Part shown: one piece after another, positions 5,650-6,197 of the stretch | Numbering within the stretch: the stretch's first letter is position 1 | How the letters are laid out: the number at the start of each line of letters is the position of its first letter | Assembly: GCA_018334735.1 (NCBI GenBank) | Contig: JAGXLK010000163.1 | Location: forward strand, 1-6,197 | DNA length: 6,197 nucleotides | Reading direction: 5' to 3' | From: Planctomycetota bacterium | GTDB taxonomy: Bacteria; Planctomycetota; Brocadiia; SM23-32 | Notes under the pieces: model-generated | Databases searched by the model: none | Told to the model about the DNA's origin: nothing | Seen by the model: only the letters and a program-made list of their open reading frames with translations | Program-made: the position numbers and the translations under genes

Positions 5650-6197
5650 AGACGCGTTGTAATCGTCGACCACTTCGCCCACGAGTTTGACGCGGTCGAT
5701 CTTGCCCGTTGACGATATTTCGTCGCTGATACCCAGGACCAGATTCGGGGCGAACAAGTCGATGCATTTCCTCGCACAATCCACAAGCACCTCTTCAGAA
5801 TAAGTTTCGTCAAAATACACCGCCGGCACGCCATCGATGAGAAACATATCCCCCAGTGCTTCTTTGGTCTCATCCAGCGTCACGTCTCCCTGTGGTTTCG
5901 GCGTGATGGCTTCTATTCCATCGAGTCCCGTCTCTTGTGCATATGGCAGCAGCGGACCGCAATTCCCGTCCCAGTGGGCGTGCACGAATTTCCCTCCCTC
6001 GTGCAACCGTTCGGTGCGACGCTGGTACACGGGCAGGACGTACTCCTCAAACAGCTTCGGCGTACAGGTACCGGCGTGGACATTATCCCCGTAGTTGATA
6101 ATTTCAATCGGCGATTGGTTGATAACGTCAACAAGTCTATTCTGGGCGATTTCAAGCGCGTCGAAATAAGCTTTACAGAGATCCGGATAATCAACCA
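5644..6197 (-). CDS. Uroporphyrinogen decarboxylase (URO-D) family protein, C-terminal part, cut by the right edge
   Basis: About 183 C-terminal residues are visible and the frame is open through 6197, so the true start lies outside the window. A GTG at 6030 is internal, because clear family sequence precedes it: a helical stretch, then SPIEIINYGDNVHAGTCTP and KLFEEYVLPVYQRR. This matches the URO-D barrel pattern of D-N and a platform residue followed by F..Y..P.Y. Next come HEGGKFVHAHWDGNCGPLLPYAQETG, split here by the H-x-H at FVHAHWDG, then GLDGIEAITP, GDVTLDE and the terminal LVLGISDEI plus KIDRVKLVGEVVDDYN. Divergent URO-D paralogues are abundant in PVC and anaerobic genomes, and some relatives (MtaA, MtbA, CmuA) are corrinoid-linked methyltransferases. 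A role in haem synthesis is unlikely but not excluded. It is convergent with the dehydrogenase gene. Confidence 0.85.
   Translation of the reverse strand, partial: VDYPDLCKAYFDALEIAQNRLVDVINQSPIEIINYGDNVHAGTCTPKLFEEYVLPVYQRRTERLHEGGKFVHAHWDGNCGPLLPYAQETGLDGIEAITPKPQGDVTLDETKEALGDMFLIDGVPAVYFDETYSEEVLVDCARKCIDLFAPNLVLGISDEISSTGKIDRVKLVGEVVDDYNASL

Overview
The window looks like a carbohydrate-related accessory region from a bacterium of the PVC group (Lentisphaerota, Kiritimatiellota or Planctomycetota). This is inferred from gene content only. A stand-alone type IV pilin-like protein with the [24 protein letters not shown] signature and a CLxN..Q motif, a GntR/LacI chimeric sugar regulator, a divergent uroporphyrinogen decarboxylase (URO-D) family paralogue and a sugar-acid dehydrogenase are all typical of large, polysaccharide-degrading PVC genomes. 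No rRNA, tRNA, CRISPR array or transposase is visible.

Left part (1-2575): a GntR-type winged-helix / LacI-type sensor regulator on the minus strand is divergent from a NagA-like amidohydrolase on the plus strand. The roughly 240 bp between their preferred starts carries a good promoter for the regulator and several inverted repeats that could be operators. A strong Shine-Dalgarno sequence at the extreme left edge, past the regulator's stop, suggests another co-oriented gene beyond the window.

Middle (2576-4589): an isolated prepilin-like gene on the plus strand is followed by a short hairpin plus T-run. Converging on it from the minus strand is an unrecognised, possibly beta-propeller, coding region. 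It reads well over 3824-4486 but needs one frame correction near 4463-4486 and another near 4584-4589 to reach a start codon with a good ribosome binding site. It is best treated as a frameshifted gene or as a sequence error.

Right part (4590-6197): a complete gluconate 5-dehydrogenase-like short-chain dehydrogenase on the plus strand is divergent from the broken gene and convergent with the C-terminal part of a URO-D family protein on the minus strand. The URO-D frame is open to the right edge, so this gene is cut by the window.

Functionally, the regulator, the amino-sugar deacetylase-like enzyme and the gluconate 5-dehydrogenase-like enzyme fit sugar or sugar-acid catabolism. Apart from the head-to-head regulator/deacetylase pair, nothing in the sequence ties the genes into one pathway. 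I see no convincing evidence of a wholly new multi-gene system. The most informative anomalies are the doubly frameshifted gene and the operator-like palindromes.
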